A stretch of 64,000 nt of DNA from Litorimonas sp964352855 (lineage in GTDB: Bacteria; Pseudomonadota; Alphaproteobacteria; Caulobacterales; Maricaulaceae), in assembly GCA_964352855.1 (NCBI GenBank), contig CAYGTR010000008.1:22446-86445 (forward strand), written 5' to 3'. This document shows positions 53,754 to 61,171 of this stretch, piece after piece. The notes under the pieces were generated by a model. That model was not told the origin of the DNA and did no database searches. It saw only the letters and a program-made list of their open reading frames with translations. The translations under genes were made by a program, and so were the position numbers. Positions within the stretch are counted from its first letter, which is position 1; each line of letters begins with the position of its first letter.

Positions 53754-54413
53754 ATGGATCTAAGTGAAAAACGAGCATCAGGGTGTTCAATCACACTCTT
53801 TCTTATATTTGGTATGATTTTTGTTGTTTTTGCATGGCATTGGATTCCAGAACTTATCCGAAAAAACACCACTAGCTTTAGGCCAGCACAATACTTCCCA
53901 GTGACAGGAACATTTGCTTCCTCGCAGTTCAGACATGATCCTTTAGAAGCCCGCAATAGCAAGCTGACTCTAGATTTAGTAAAGCTAGGAAATATCGCAG
54001 AACAGCTTTTGCTAATGACATACCAATCTGATGTCGATGTTCAGCCGATAAAGCTCTTATTGGCAGTGGAAGAATGGCATCAAGTTCTTATGCGTGAGAG
54101 GGATGAGTCGTATAATTTTAATGCCACCCTCAGAGCTGAAACGTTTGAGAGTGGAGCAGGTGAGAGTTTACAATTTCATCCAGATTGCCGCTTGGTTGGT
54201 AAGAATTATTCTCTTGGCCCTGCATTAGGAAGACGGTTTGGTACTAACAGAGCGTGCAGCAATTCTACAAGTCCGGTTGTTATGGATGGGTACTTCTATA
54301 GAAAGGGCGATGTTCTTTGCGTTGATTTGAGCATAGAAACTAAGGATTCGACGTATCGAATTGAGCATCGTCCGCAATTAATGCAATGTTTAAAGAAGCA
54401 GAAAAACAACTAA
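53754..54413 (+). CDS. Orphan single-pass membrane protein
   Basis: 219 residues, ATG preceded by AGGA. One N-terminal hydrophobic segment (about 11-33) followed by a soluble domain with four cysteines (near residues 144, 163, 184 and 211) and no motif I recognise. AT-rich relative to neighbours, so possibly acquired. A terminator-like hairpin follows at 54442-54467. Confidence 0.6.
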   Translation: MDLSEKRASGCSITLFLIFGMIFVVFAWHWIPELIRKNTTSFRPAQYFPVTGTFASSQFRHDPLEARNSKLTLDLVKLGNIAEQLLLMTYQSDVDVQPIKLLLAVEEWHQVLMRERDESYNFNATLRAETFESGAGESLQFHPDCRLVGKNYSLGPALGRRFGTNRACSNSTSPVVMDGYFYRKGDVLCVDLSIETKDSTYRIEHRPQLMQCLKKQKNN

Positions 54414-54441
54414 GAAACTTGTTTGGTTTACTTACAATAAA

Positions 54442-54467
54442 AAAGCCCAACCAAATGGCCGGGCTTT
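54442..54467 (+). terminator. Intrinsic terminator after orphan gene
   Basis: AAAGCCC (54442-54448), 12-base loop, GGGCTTT (54461-54467), followed by CTTTTTT-like tail; the reverse side has an A/T run too, so it may act for both strands. Confidence 0.7.
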
Positions 54468-54486
54468 CTTTTTTGGAGGCGTGCAT

Positions 54487-54541
54487 CCGATGCGTTACCA
54501 CATCGGCTAGTCACGGAATTTAATCCAACTGGATTAAATTC
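54487..54541. repeat. Two adjacent hairpins downstream of pnp
   Basis: CCGATG (54487-54492) with CATCGG (54501-54506), and a perfect 11-bp stem GAATTTAATCC (54516-54526) / GGATTAAATTC (54531-54541) with AACT loop. They lie at the 3' side of pnp on its transcript. Confidence 0.6.
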
Positions 54542-54549
54542 GGGCGTTC

Positions 54550-56736
54550 CTAGTCCTCTTTTTTCTTACGGGGGCGACGGGCGCGTTTTGGCTTGTCTTC
54601 GCCTTTATCGCCTTCGTCCTCAGATTTGGCATCGTTGTCTTCGCGTGGGATTTCGAGACCTGTGTCCTGATCCACGAATTTCATGGAGAGACGCACTTTA
54701 CCGCGATCATCAAAGCCCATGAGCTTGACATAGACGTCTTGTTCTTCTTTCAAGAAATCAGACGGATGGTTTACACGCTCTTGTTTGATTTGAGAGACAT
54801 GGACGAGGCCGTCTTTGGGGCCAAAGAAGTTCACAAAGGCACCGAAATCGACAACCTTCACGACTTTACCCTTATAGATCATGCCGACTTCTGGCTCAGC
54901 TGTTAAGCCTGTGATCCACTCTTTGGCGGCGTCAATAGATTTTTGATCATTCGACGCAATTTTGATAGTGCCGTCATCTTCGACAGAGACGCGGGCGCCT
55001 GTGGTGTCAACGATTTCACGGATAACCTTGCCGCCCGTCCCAATCACGTCACGGATTTTATCAACCGGGATTTTCATGGTTTCGATACGTGGGGCAAACT
55101 CGCCGACGTCCTCACGGGATTCGTTCAAGGCCTTATTCATCTCGCCGAGGATGTGAAGACGACCCGCATGAGCTTGCTCAAGGGCTGTCGTCATGATCTC
55201 TTCAGAGATACCGGCGATTTTAATATCCATCTGAAGCGATGTGATACCTTCACTTGTGCCGGCGACTTTAAAGTCCATGTCACCCAGATGATCTTCGTCA
55301 CCGAGGATGTCAGACAAAACCGCGATACCGGCATCGTCTTTGATAAGACCCATCGCAATACCGGAAACAGGGCGCTTAATCGGCACGCCCGCATCCATCA
55401 TCGCGAGGGAACAGCCACAAACGGTTGCCATAGAAGACGAGCCATTTGATTCCATGATTTCTGAAACCAAGCGGATCGTGTAAGGAAAGTCTTCCGCTGT
55501 CGGCAGAACGGCCTGAAGCGCGCGCCAAGCGAGCTTACCATGACCATGTTCACGACGGGATGTTCCGCCCATACGGCCAGTTTCACCGACAGAGTATGGC
55601 GGGAAATTATAGTGCAGGAGGAACTTGTTTTTGATAGTACCTGTCAATTGATCAACAAACTGCTCATCATCTGATGTGCCGAGAGTGGCCACGCAGAGCG
55701 CTTGTGTTTCACCGCGTGTGAACAAGGCAGAGCCATGCGTACGGGGTAAAATACCGGCTTCGGATACAATCGGGCGAACTTGATCGAGCTTCCGGCCATC
55801 AATACGTTTTTTCGTTTTGATAACGCTTGTGCGAACAGTCTCAGATTCGATGGATTTGAAACAATCAGAGAAGATATTTTCTTCCATCTCTTCAGACAAC
55901 GCTGCCCAAGCTGCGTCCCGCGTATCGCGAAGGACCTCTTGGCGTTCCATTTTATCTGTCAATTTATAAGCGGCTTTGATGCCTTTTTCAGCCAATTTCT
56001 TGACGGCTTTTTTCTCAGCAGATAGATCAGCGGCCACATAATCCCAAGCGGGTTTCGCGGCTTTTTCAGCCAATTTTGTAATGGCTTCAATGACTTCTTC
56101 ACAGCTCTCATGCGCAAACATGACAGCGCCGAGCATTTGCTCTTCCGTCAATTCTTTGGCTTCAGATTCCACCATCATGATGGCGTCTTTTGTGCCGGCG
56201 ACAACAAGGTCGAGTTCTGAATCTTCCATCTCGTCGAGTGTTGGGTTCAAAACATAATCCCCGTCAATCAAGCCAACGCGTGAGGCAGCAATCGGGCCCA
56301 TGAACGGGACGCCTGATAAGGTCAGAGCGGCAGACGCGGCGATCATACCAATAATGTCTGGTTCGTTTTCAAGGTCATGTTGCAAAACCGTGATCACGAT
56401 CTGCACTTCGTTTTTGAAGCCTTTTGGGAAGAGGGGACGGATCGGGCGGTCTGTCAGTCGAGAGATCAATGTCTCACGCTCTGTCGGGCGGCCTTCGCGC
56501 TTGAAATAACCGCCCGGCACTTTACCGGCGGCATAGAATTTTTCCATATAATTAACGGTCAGCGGGAAAAAGCTCTGACCTGGTTTTTCGGACTTGGCAG
56601 CACAGACAGTCGCAAGGACAACAGTTTCGCCGTAAGTGGCGAGAACGGCGCCATCCGCTTGGCGAGCCATCCCGCCGGTTTCGAGTTTGAGAGGGCGTCC
56701 GGCCCAATCGAGTTCTACAGTGTGTTTATTAAACAT
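54550..56736 (-). CDS. pnp: Polynucleotide phosphorylase
   Basis: 728 residues from ATG 56736 (an ATG 11 codons upstream is possible but inferior). Two RNase PH domains, then KH (GTGGKVIREI) and S1 (GMIYKGKVVKVVDFGAF) RNA-binding domains; acidic/basic C-terminal tail. Degrades mRNA phosphorolytically; part of the degradosome. Follows rpsO, with an unusual 284-bp spacer holding hairpins. Confidence 0.97.
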   Translation of the reverse strand: MFNKHTVELDWAGRPLKLETGGMARQADGAVLATYGETVVLATVCAAKSEKPGQSFFPLTVNYMEKFYAAGKVPGGYFKREGRPTERETLISRLTDRPIRPLFPKGFKNEVQIVITVLQHDLENEPDIIGMIAASAALTLSGVPFMGPIAASRVGLIDGDYVLNPTLDEMEDSELDLVVAGTKDAIMMVESEAKELTEEQMLGAVMFAHESCEEVIEAITKLAEKAAKPAWDYVAADLSAEKKAVKKLAEKGIKAAYKLTDKMERQEVLRDTRDAAWAALSEEMEENIFSDCFKSIESETVRTSVIKTKKRIDGRKLDQVRPIVSEAGILPRTHGSALFTRGETQALCVATLGTSDDEQFVDQLTGTIKNKFLLHYNFPPYSVGETGRMGGTSRREHGHGKLAWRALQAVLPTAEDFPYTIRLVSEIMESNGSSSMATVCGCSLAMMDAGVPIKRPVSGIAMGLIKDDAGIAVLSDILGDEDHLGDMDFKVAGTSEGITSLQMDIKIAGISEEIMTTALEQAHAGRLHILGEMNKALNESREDVGEFAPRIETMKIPVDKIRDVIGTGGKVIREIVDTTGARVSVEDDGTIKIASNDQKSIDAAKEWITGLTAEPEVGMIYKGKVVKVVDFGAFVNFFGPKDGLVHVSQIKQERVNHPSDFLKEEQDVYVKLMGFDDRGKVRLSMKFVDQDTGLEIPREDNDAKSEDEGDKGEDKPKRARRPRKKKED

Positions 56737-56835
56737 AACGTACAGTTTCTTTCTTCTACGTACATACAAAGGTCATGTGTGACCTTATATTAGAGTGCCC
56801 TATTGCACTTTCGGATTTGGGGCCTCATGCCCCGG

Positions 56836-56981
56836 TTTTGCATCACGCAATTTTTCTGTCTCGGTGATGCACAAAAGGCCACCCATGAGTTTTTCTTTCA
56901 GAATTTTTCTTCCAGAAACTTTCACATAGCGGCCTTATGATTCTTAAGAGTTAAGCGGCACGCGAAACAAAAATGTTTCGC
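56836..56981 (-). promoter_or_regulatory. rpsO-pnp spacer hairpins
   Basis: GCATCAC/GTGATGC pair (56840-56846 with 56864-56870); AAGGCC/GGCCTT outer stem at about 56875-56880 and 56931-56936 around tandem TTTTTCTTTCAGAA-like units (56890-56917); and GCGAAACA-AAAA-TGTTTCGC (56962-56981). In many bacteria the rpsO-pnp junction is a site of RNase III processing and pnp autocontrol; this may play that role. Confidence 0.45.
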
Positions 56982-57020
56982 TTTCGCCTTGTCAGTATTT
57001 GGCTTCACCAATTACCGTGA

Positions 57021-57290
57021 CTAACGACGCAGTCCTAACTTCGCGATGAGTGCCTGATAACGGCCCGCATCTTTTTTCTCTAGATAAGCCAAAAGCGTCC
57101 GACGCTTCGCGACCATGGCCAAAAGCCCACGACGGGAATGGTTGTCTTTATTGTTACCTTTGAAATGCTCGGTGAGGTTAGAGATGCGCTCTGTTAAGAT
57201 AGCAACTTGAACTTCGGGTGAGCCTGTATCGCCGGGTTTTGTGGCGTGTTCAGTGATTAGCGCAGCTTTGCGCTCTGGTGTAATCGACAT
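57021..57290 (-). CDS. rpsO: 30S ribosomal protein S15
   Basis: 89 residues, standard length. Contains TGSPEVQVAILTERI, LTEHFK, HSRRGLLAMVAKRRTLL. Binds 16S rRNA. 17-bp spacer from truB upstream. Confidence 0.98.
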   Translation of the reverse strand: MSITPERKAALITEHATKPGDTGSPEVQVAILTERISNLTEHFKGNNKDNHSRRGLLAMVAKRRTLLAYLEKKDAGRYQALIAKLGLRR

Positions 57291-57307
57291 CGTGTTCTCC
57301 GTTTTGA

Positions 57308-58213
57308 TTACATATTAAAAACACGTTTTGGGAAAAACTTCCCGTCCCGCATTTCACAAAGGGCCACTTCGCGCTTGCCTTCCATAGCCAGAACCCAGTC
57401 AGTCGACGGAGCAATGTCAGAAGATTTGAGGTCGATGGCCCGACCGTGCCGCAAGTCTGTTGCATCCTGATCCGCTACGGCCAGCACCGGGATGTCGTCC
57501 AGTGCGGTCGCGAGGGGATGCAAAGCCTCCTCAGCGGCGCCCCTATTGCAGCTTTCCTCTAATTCCGCAAGCGTTATTGACCGCTGCAGGTCAAACGGCC
57601 CCACGCGGGTGCGGCGCAAAACCGTTACATGGCCACATGTATCGAGCGCCACGGCCAAATCCCGCGCGATAGAGCGAATATAGGTGCCTTTTCCGCAATC
57701 GACTGCGAAAGAGGCTGTGTCCGGCGTAGTCTCAATTAGGCGGATATCGTCGATTTGGACCTTGCGGGACTTAATCTCAACGGTCTCACCCGCCCGCGCC
57801 AAATCATAAGCGCGTTTGCCGTCTATCTTTATGGCAGAGAATTTCGGTGGAACTTGCTCTATTTCGCCGATAAATTGCGGCAAGGCCGCTAAAATTTCGG
57901 CCTCAGAGGGACGGACGTCAGATGTTTCGGTGATTTCGCCTTCTGTGTCTTGGGTTGTGGTATTCGCGCCCCAAGTGATCTGAAATTCATAGGACTTTTT
58001 GGCATCGACCAGAAAGGGAACAGTCTTTGTCGCTTCACCCAAGGCGATGGGGAGAATTCCGCTCGCGAGTGGGTCAAGCGTCCCCGCATGGCCGGCTTTT
58101 TGCGCTTGAAACAACCATCGTGTTTTCCCAACAGCCTGAGTCGAGCCCAAGCCATAGGGCTTGTCGAGTACCACCCACCCATGAACCGGATTGCCTTTAC
58201 GTTTACGTGCCAT
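57308..58213 (-). CDS. truB: tRNA pseudouridine-55 synthase
   Basis: 301 residues from ATG 58213 (upstream ATG 58246 less likely). Catalytic Asp in AGTLDPLASGILP near residue 46, VDCGKGTYIRSIARD. Makes psi55 in the T arm. Confidence 0.95.
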   Translation of the reverse strand: MARKRKGNPVHGWVVLDKPYGLGSTQAVGKTRWLFQAQKAGHAGTLDPLASGILPIALGEATKTVPFLVDAKKSYEFQITWGANTTTQDTEGEITETSDVRPSEAEILAALPQFIGEIEQVPPKFSAIKIDGKRAYDLARAGETVEIKSRKVQIDDIRLIETTPDTASFAVDCGKGTYIRSIARDLAVALDTCGHVTVLRRTRVGPFDLQRSITLAELEESCNRGAAEEALHPLATALDDIPVLAVADQDATDLRHGRAIDLKSSDIAPSTDWVLAMEGKREVALCEMRDGKFFPKRVFNM

Positions 58214-58349
58214 GTGTCCTCTAAGGTTCGCGTGGCTTACGGTCATAACCTCTGTAAAAACGTAAAATCATGACTTGCAAGCCCCTGTTTCATCAGTATG
58301 GGTTAGTTTGGATAAATCATCCATCTTTTAAATGTCTGAGGGGATAATC

Positions 58350-58778
58350 ATGAATATGAAACTTGTTGCGGTCGCACTAGCCGCTATATCTTTGGGCGCA
58401 TGTTCGTCTATTGCAAATGGAAAAAATCAAGCTGTACTCGTTACAACGGGTGATGTTGAGGGTGCAAATTGCGTCGTTTCAGAAGGCCGGGATGGTGCTG
58501 TAAACGTAAAACTGACAACACCGGAAGAAGTTCAAATCCGTCGCGCAAAAGCTGCGGTTATGGTTGAGTGTAATAAAGAGGGTTATCAAACAGCCACACG
58601 CCGTGTCGAGTCCAAAATGGAAGGCACAACAGGCGGAAATATTGTAGCAGGCGGCTTTGTCGGTCTTGGTGTTGACGCCATGACGGGCGCCATGTTTAAA
58701 TATCCTGATACAATTATGGTCGATATGGCAAAAATTGGGGCCACCACACCAACGGTTACTGATGAGCCCGTTTCTTAA
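58350..58778 (+). CDS. Small lipoprotein (opposite strand within rbfA-truB)
   Basis: 142 residues from ATG 58350, preceded by GAGGGG. Lipobox LGAC. Mature region has a beta-sheet-like pattern GANCVVSEGRDGAVNVKLTTPEEV and MVECNKEGY, seen in a family of small uncharacterised periplasmic lipoproteins. It is transcribed opposite to the ribosome cluster between rbfA and truB. Function unknown. Confidence 0.75.
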   Translation: MNMKLVAVALAAISLGACSSIANGKNQAVLVTTGDVEGANCVVSEGRDGAVNVKLTTPEEVQIRRAKAAVMVECNKEGYQTATRRVESKMEGTTGGNIVAGGFVGLGVDAMTGAMFKYPDTIMVDMAKIGATTPTVTDEPVS

Positions 58779-58801
58779 TCGAAACATTAATTAAAAACTT
58801 G

Positions 58802-58852
58802 AAAAGCCGTCCAGTGAATTTTTCTTTCAGAAATCTTCACTAAGCGGCTTTT
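58802..58852. terminator. Bidirectional terminator between lipoprotein and rbfA
   Basis: AAAAGCCG (58802-58809) pairs with CGGCTTTT (58845-58852), with an inner AGTGAA/TTCACT stem; T run follows on plus, A run precedes. Its loop contains TTTTTCTTTCAGAA, shared with the rpsO-pnp spacer. Confidence 0.75.
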
Positions 58853-59232
58853 TACTTCTCCAAATCCTGTGCGACTTTCGGGTCAGACAGTAATTTTGCC
58901 ATCTCCTCCGCCGTATCGAAGCTGAGATCTGCGACGAATTTCAAGCGCGGGGTGGATTTCATTTCCATCTCTTTGCCCAAGCGCCCGCGCAGGAAAGAGC
59001 CGCAACGCTGAAGCGCTTTGACAACTTTGTCCGGATCGCCGCCGCCCAAAGGGGCCGCATAAACAAGCGCGTGTTTCAGGTCAGGCGACGCCCGCACTTC
59101 GGAAATTGTCACGCTCACACCCTGCAAATCTGGCTCACGCAAATTTTCCTTGGCAATAATTTCTGCTAACGCCCGACGAATAAGCTCGCCTGCTTTTAAT
59201 TGGCGCTGTGAGGGGGGTCTGTTTTTGGTCAT
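58852..59232 (-). CDS. rbfA: Ribosome-binding factor A
   Basis: 126 residues, KH-like; matures 16S rRNA 5' end. REPDLQGVSVTISEVRASPDLKHALVY and LRGRLGKEMEMKSTPRLKFVAD are typical. Its ATG is inside the stop of the upstream ParE gene (59229-59232), so translation is probably coupled to the toxin. Confidence 0.95.
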   Translation of the reverse strand: MTKNRPPSQRQLKAGELIRRALAEIIAKENLREPDLQGVSVTISEVRASPDLKHALVYAAPLGGGDPDKVVKALQRCGSFLRGRLGKEMEMKSTPRLKFVADLSFDTAEEMAKLLSDPKVAQDLEK

Positions 59233-59534
59233 TGAAATGATCCCATATCAATCTCGTTTATTTCTCTGGAACTATGAAAAATACGCCGTATTTCCGGCTG
59301 TATTTCACCAGTGACGTAATAAATGACGTGTTTGAGGGCAGGAAACTTTCGTACATCTTTTCGAGTTTTAAAATCAGGATATATCCCGATTTCATGATTG
59401 TCACCTATCATATCGAAAATACCGTAGAGTGAGCTAACATAGCTATCCGCTCTCTTCTCACCATACTCATGTAAAGAATAAAAATATATATTCCGTAAAT
59501 CGATCTTGGCTTCAGCGCTTAATTTATATTTCAC
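59229..59534 (-). CDS. parE: ParE/RelE-type toxin
   Basis: 101 residues, ParE superfamily: YKLSAEAKIDLRNIYFYS start, YPDFKTRKDVRKFPALKHVIYY core, C-terminal RRIFHSSREI. Most ParE toxins poison gyrase. Pairs with the ParD gene 3 bases upstream. Ends within rbfA start. Confidence 0.88.
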   Translation of the reverse strand: MKYKLSAEAKIDLRNIYFYSLHEYGEKRADSYVSSLYGIFDMIGDNHEIGIYPDFKTRKDVRKFPALKHVIYYVTGEIQPEIRRIFHSSREINEIDMGSFQ

Positions 59535-59537
59535 GCC

Positions 59538-59795
59538 TTATAACTCACCTTTAGCTCTCAGCTCTTCTTTAAATTCCGCAATAATTTCTTGAGGCGATTG
59601 ATCAATGAGGGGGCTGTCTAACCCTTTTTGAAGTTCCCTCTCTAACCATTTTATTTTAGATTCTCTTATTTGAACGTCTTTCACAAGGGCCCGATACACC
59701 TCGCTATCAGAGGCAAACCGCCCTGAAGCGACTTGTGCCTTGACCCACGCATCCTGTGACTCGTCCATACTAATTGTTTTTCTCACAACACCCAT
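59538..59795 (-). CDS. parD: ParD-type antitoxin
   Basis: 85 residues from ATG 59795 (GGAG upstream). Ribbon-helix-helix N-terminus VRKTISMDESQDAWVKAQVASGRFASDSEVYRALV, C-terminal toxin-binding tail. Neutralises ParE and autoregulates the pair. Confidence 0.88.
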   Translation of the reverse strand: MGVVRKTISMDESQDAWVKAQVASGRFASDSEVYRALVKDVQIRESKIKWLERELQKGLDSPLIDQSPQEIIAEFKEELRAKGEL

Positions 59796-59848
59796 GAAAC
59801 GCTCCATTCATACTATTGGTGCAGTCTATCAGCCCTGTCAGGTTTTGT

Positions 59849-61096
59849 CTATTCCTCTATATCCGCATGATCTAAATGTTGGGTCTGGCGGAGTCTCGGG
59901 AAGAGATACATCCAAGCTCCCGCGATGCCAATGGCGGCAATACCGCCTGCTGTTACGGTAAAGACAGCCCCGAATGCCGCTGCCATGAAACCGGCACGAA
60001 ATTCGCCGAGCTCATTCGAGGCCCCAAGGAAGATAGAATTCACAGCATTCACGCGTCCACGGACATGATCGGGCGTCCAAAGCTGCATCAGGACTTCGCG
60101 GATATAGACCGAGATCATATCAAATCCGCCCACACACATCAGCGCCAAAATAGAGAGCCAAGCGAGGGTCGATACGCCGAATACTGCCGTCGCCAAACCA
60201 AAGAGGGCCACAGTGACAAAGAGAATAGTGCCCGCATGTTTCTTGATTGGGAAAGCAATGAGATAAGCAATCGTGATCACCGCGCCGATGCCGGGGGCGG
60301 CGCGCAAAAGCCCGAGGCCAATGGGGCCAAGCTCCAAAATATCTCTCGCATATATTGGCAACAGCGCGACAGCTCCGCCCAAAAGGACGGCGAACAAGTC
60401 GAGCGAAATGGCGCCTAAAACAACTTTCTCTTTCCAGATATAGTGGAACCCCCCGACAAGTGTCTTGAGTGAGGTCGCGGCGGTCTCAAGCGTTTGTTGG
60501 GGTTTGGGAATTGAGAAAATTAAAAAAGCGGCAAACCCCAAAATGACTGCGGCAGTGGCATAAGCAATTGGGCCGGACAGTCCATAAAGCAGTCCGCCTG
60601 CGACGGGCCCGAATATTGACGCGAGTTGCCAAGACGATGTGCTCCAACCGACCGCATTGGGGAAGTCTTTTTGTGGGACTAAATTCACAACAAGCGAGGA
60701 GGAGGCCGGAGAGTGGAAGGCGCGGGCGACACCAAATATCGTCAGAATGCCCAATACCCAAATCGGATTAAATTGCTGGGTAAAAGCCAGGTAGAAAATA
60801 CCAAGTGCGCAGAGCATTTCCAACGCGACGGAGCTGCCCATCATCAAACGCCGCCCTAATTTATCGGAGGCCAAGCCCGTAAAGAGCACGAGGGCTACAG
60901 CCGGTAAAAATTGGACCAGCCCAATATAGCCCAAGAGCAAGGCGTTTTGCGTCTCATCATATATCTGCCACCCCACGGCGACAGAGACGATTTGCGTGGC
61001 AAAAGAGGTTGAAAATCGCGCCAAAAAATACCGCGCGAAAGAGACATGCCGAAAGGCTGCAAAGCGGTCTTCCTCTATTCGGGTGTCGTCTGACAT
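59849..61096 (-). CDS. MFS transporter (MFS_3/EntS-like)
   Basis: 415 residues from ATG 61096, 12 hydrophobic segments. FRHVSFARYFLARFSTSFATQIVSVAVGWQIYDETQNALLLGYIGLVQFLP is typical of the MFS_3 type; GLASDKLGRRLMMG is the loop 2-3 motif. Substrate unknown. It starts right after the infB terminator and precedes parDE. Confidence 0.85.
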   Translation of the reverse strand: MSDDTRIEEDRFAAFRHVSFARYFLARFSTSFATQIVSVAVGWQIYDETQNALLLGYIGLVQFLPAVALVLFTGLASDKLGRRLMMGSSVALEMLCALGIFYLAFTQQFNPIWVLGILTIFGVARAFHSPASSSLVVNLVPQKDFPNAVGWSTSSWQLASIFGPVAGGLLYGLSGPIAYATAAVILGFAAFLIFSIPKPQQTLETAATSLKTLVGGFHYIWKEKVVLGAISLDLFAVLLGGAVALLPIYARDILELGPIGLGLLRAAPGIGAVITIAYLIAFPIKKHAGTILFVTVALFGLATAVFGVSTLAWLSILALMCVGGFDMISVYIREVLMQLWTPDHVRGRVNAVNSIFLGASNELGEFRAGFMAAAFGAVFTVTAGGIAAIGIAGAWMYLFPRLRQTQHLDHADIEE

Positions 61097-61109
61097 GAAT
61101 GTCCCTAAC

Positions 61110-61134
61110 AAAAAGCCCTCCGCAGAGGGAGGGC
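61110..61134 (-). terminator. infB terminator
   Basis: GCCCTCC (61115-61121), GCAGAG loop, GGAGGGC (61128-61134); on the minus strand followed by T5. Lies 38 bp after the infB stop and just upstream of the MFS start. Confidence 0.8.
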
Positions 61135-61171
61135 TTTTTTATTGAATATATTTTAGATGATGCAAATTGTA

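Noticed and set aside
54471..54549. tRNA remnant or attachment site near the stacked hairpins
   Set aside because: Too short and no cloverleaf; a simple hairpin explanation suffices.
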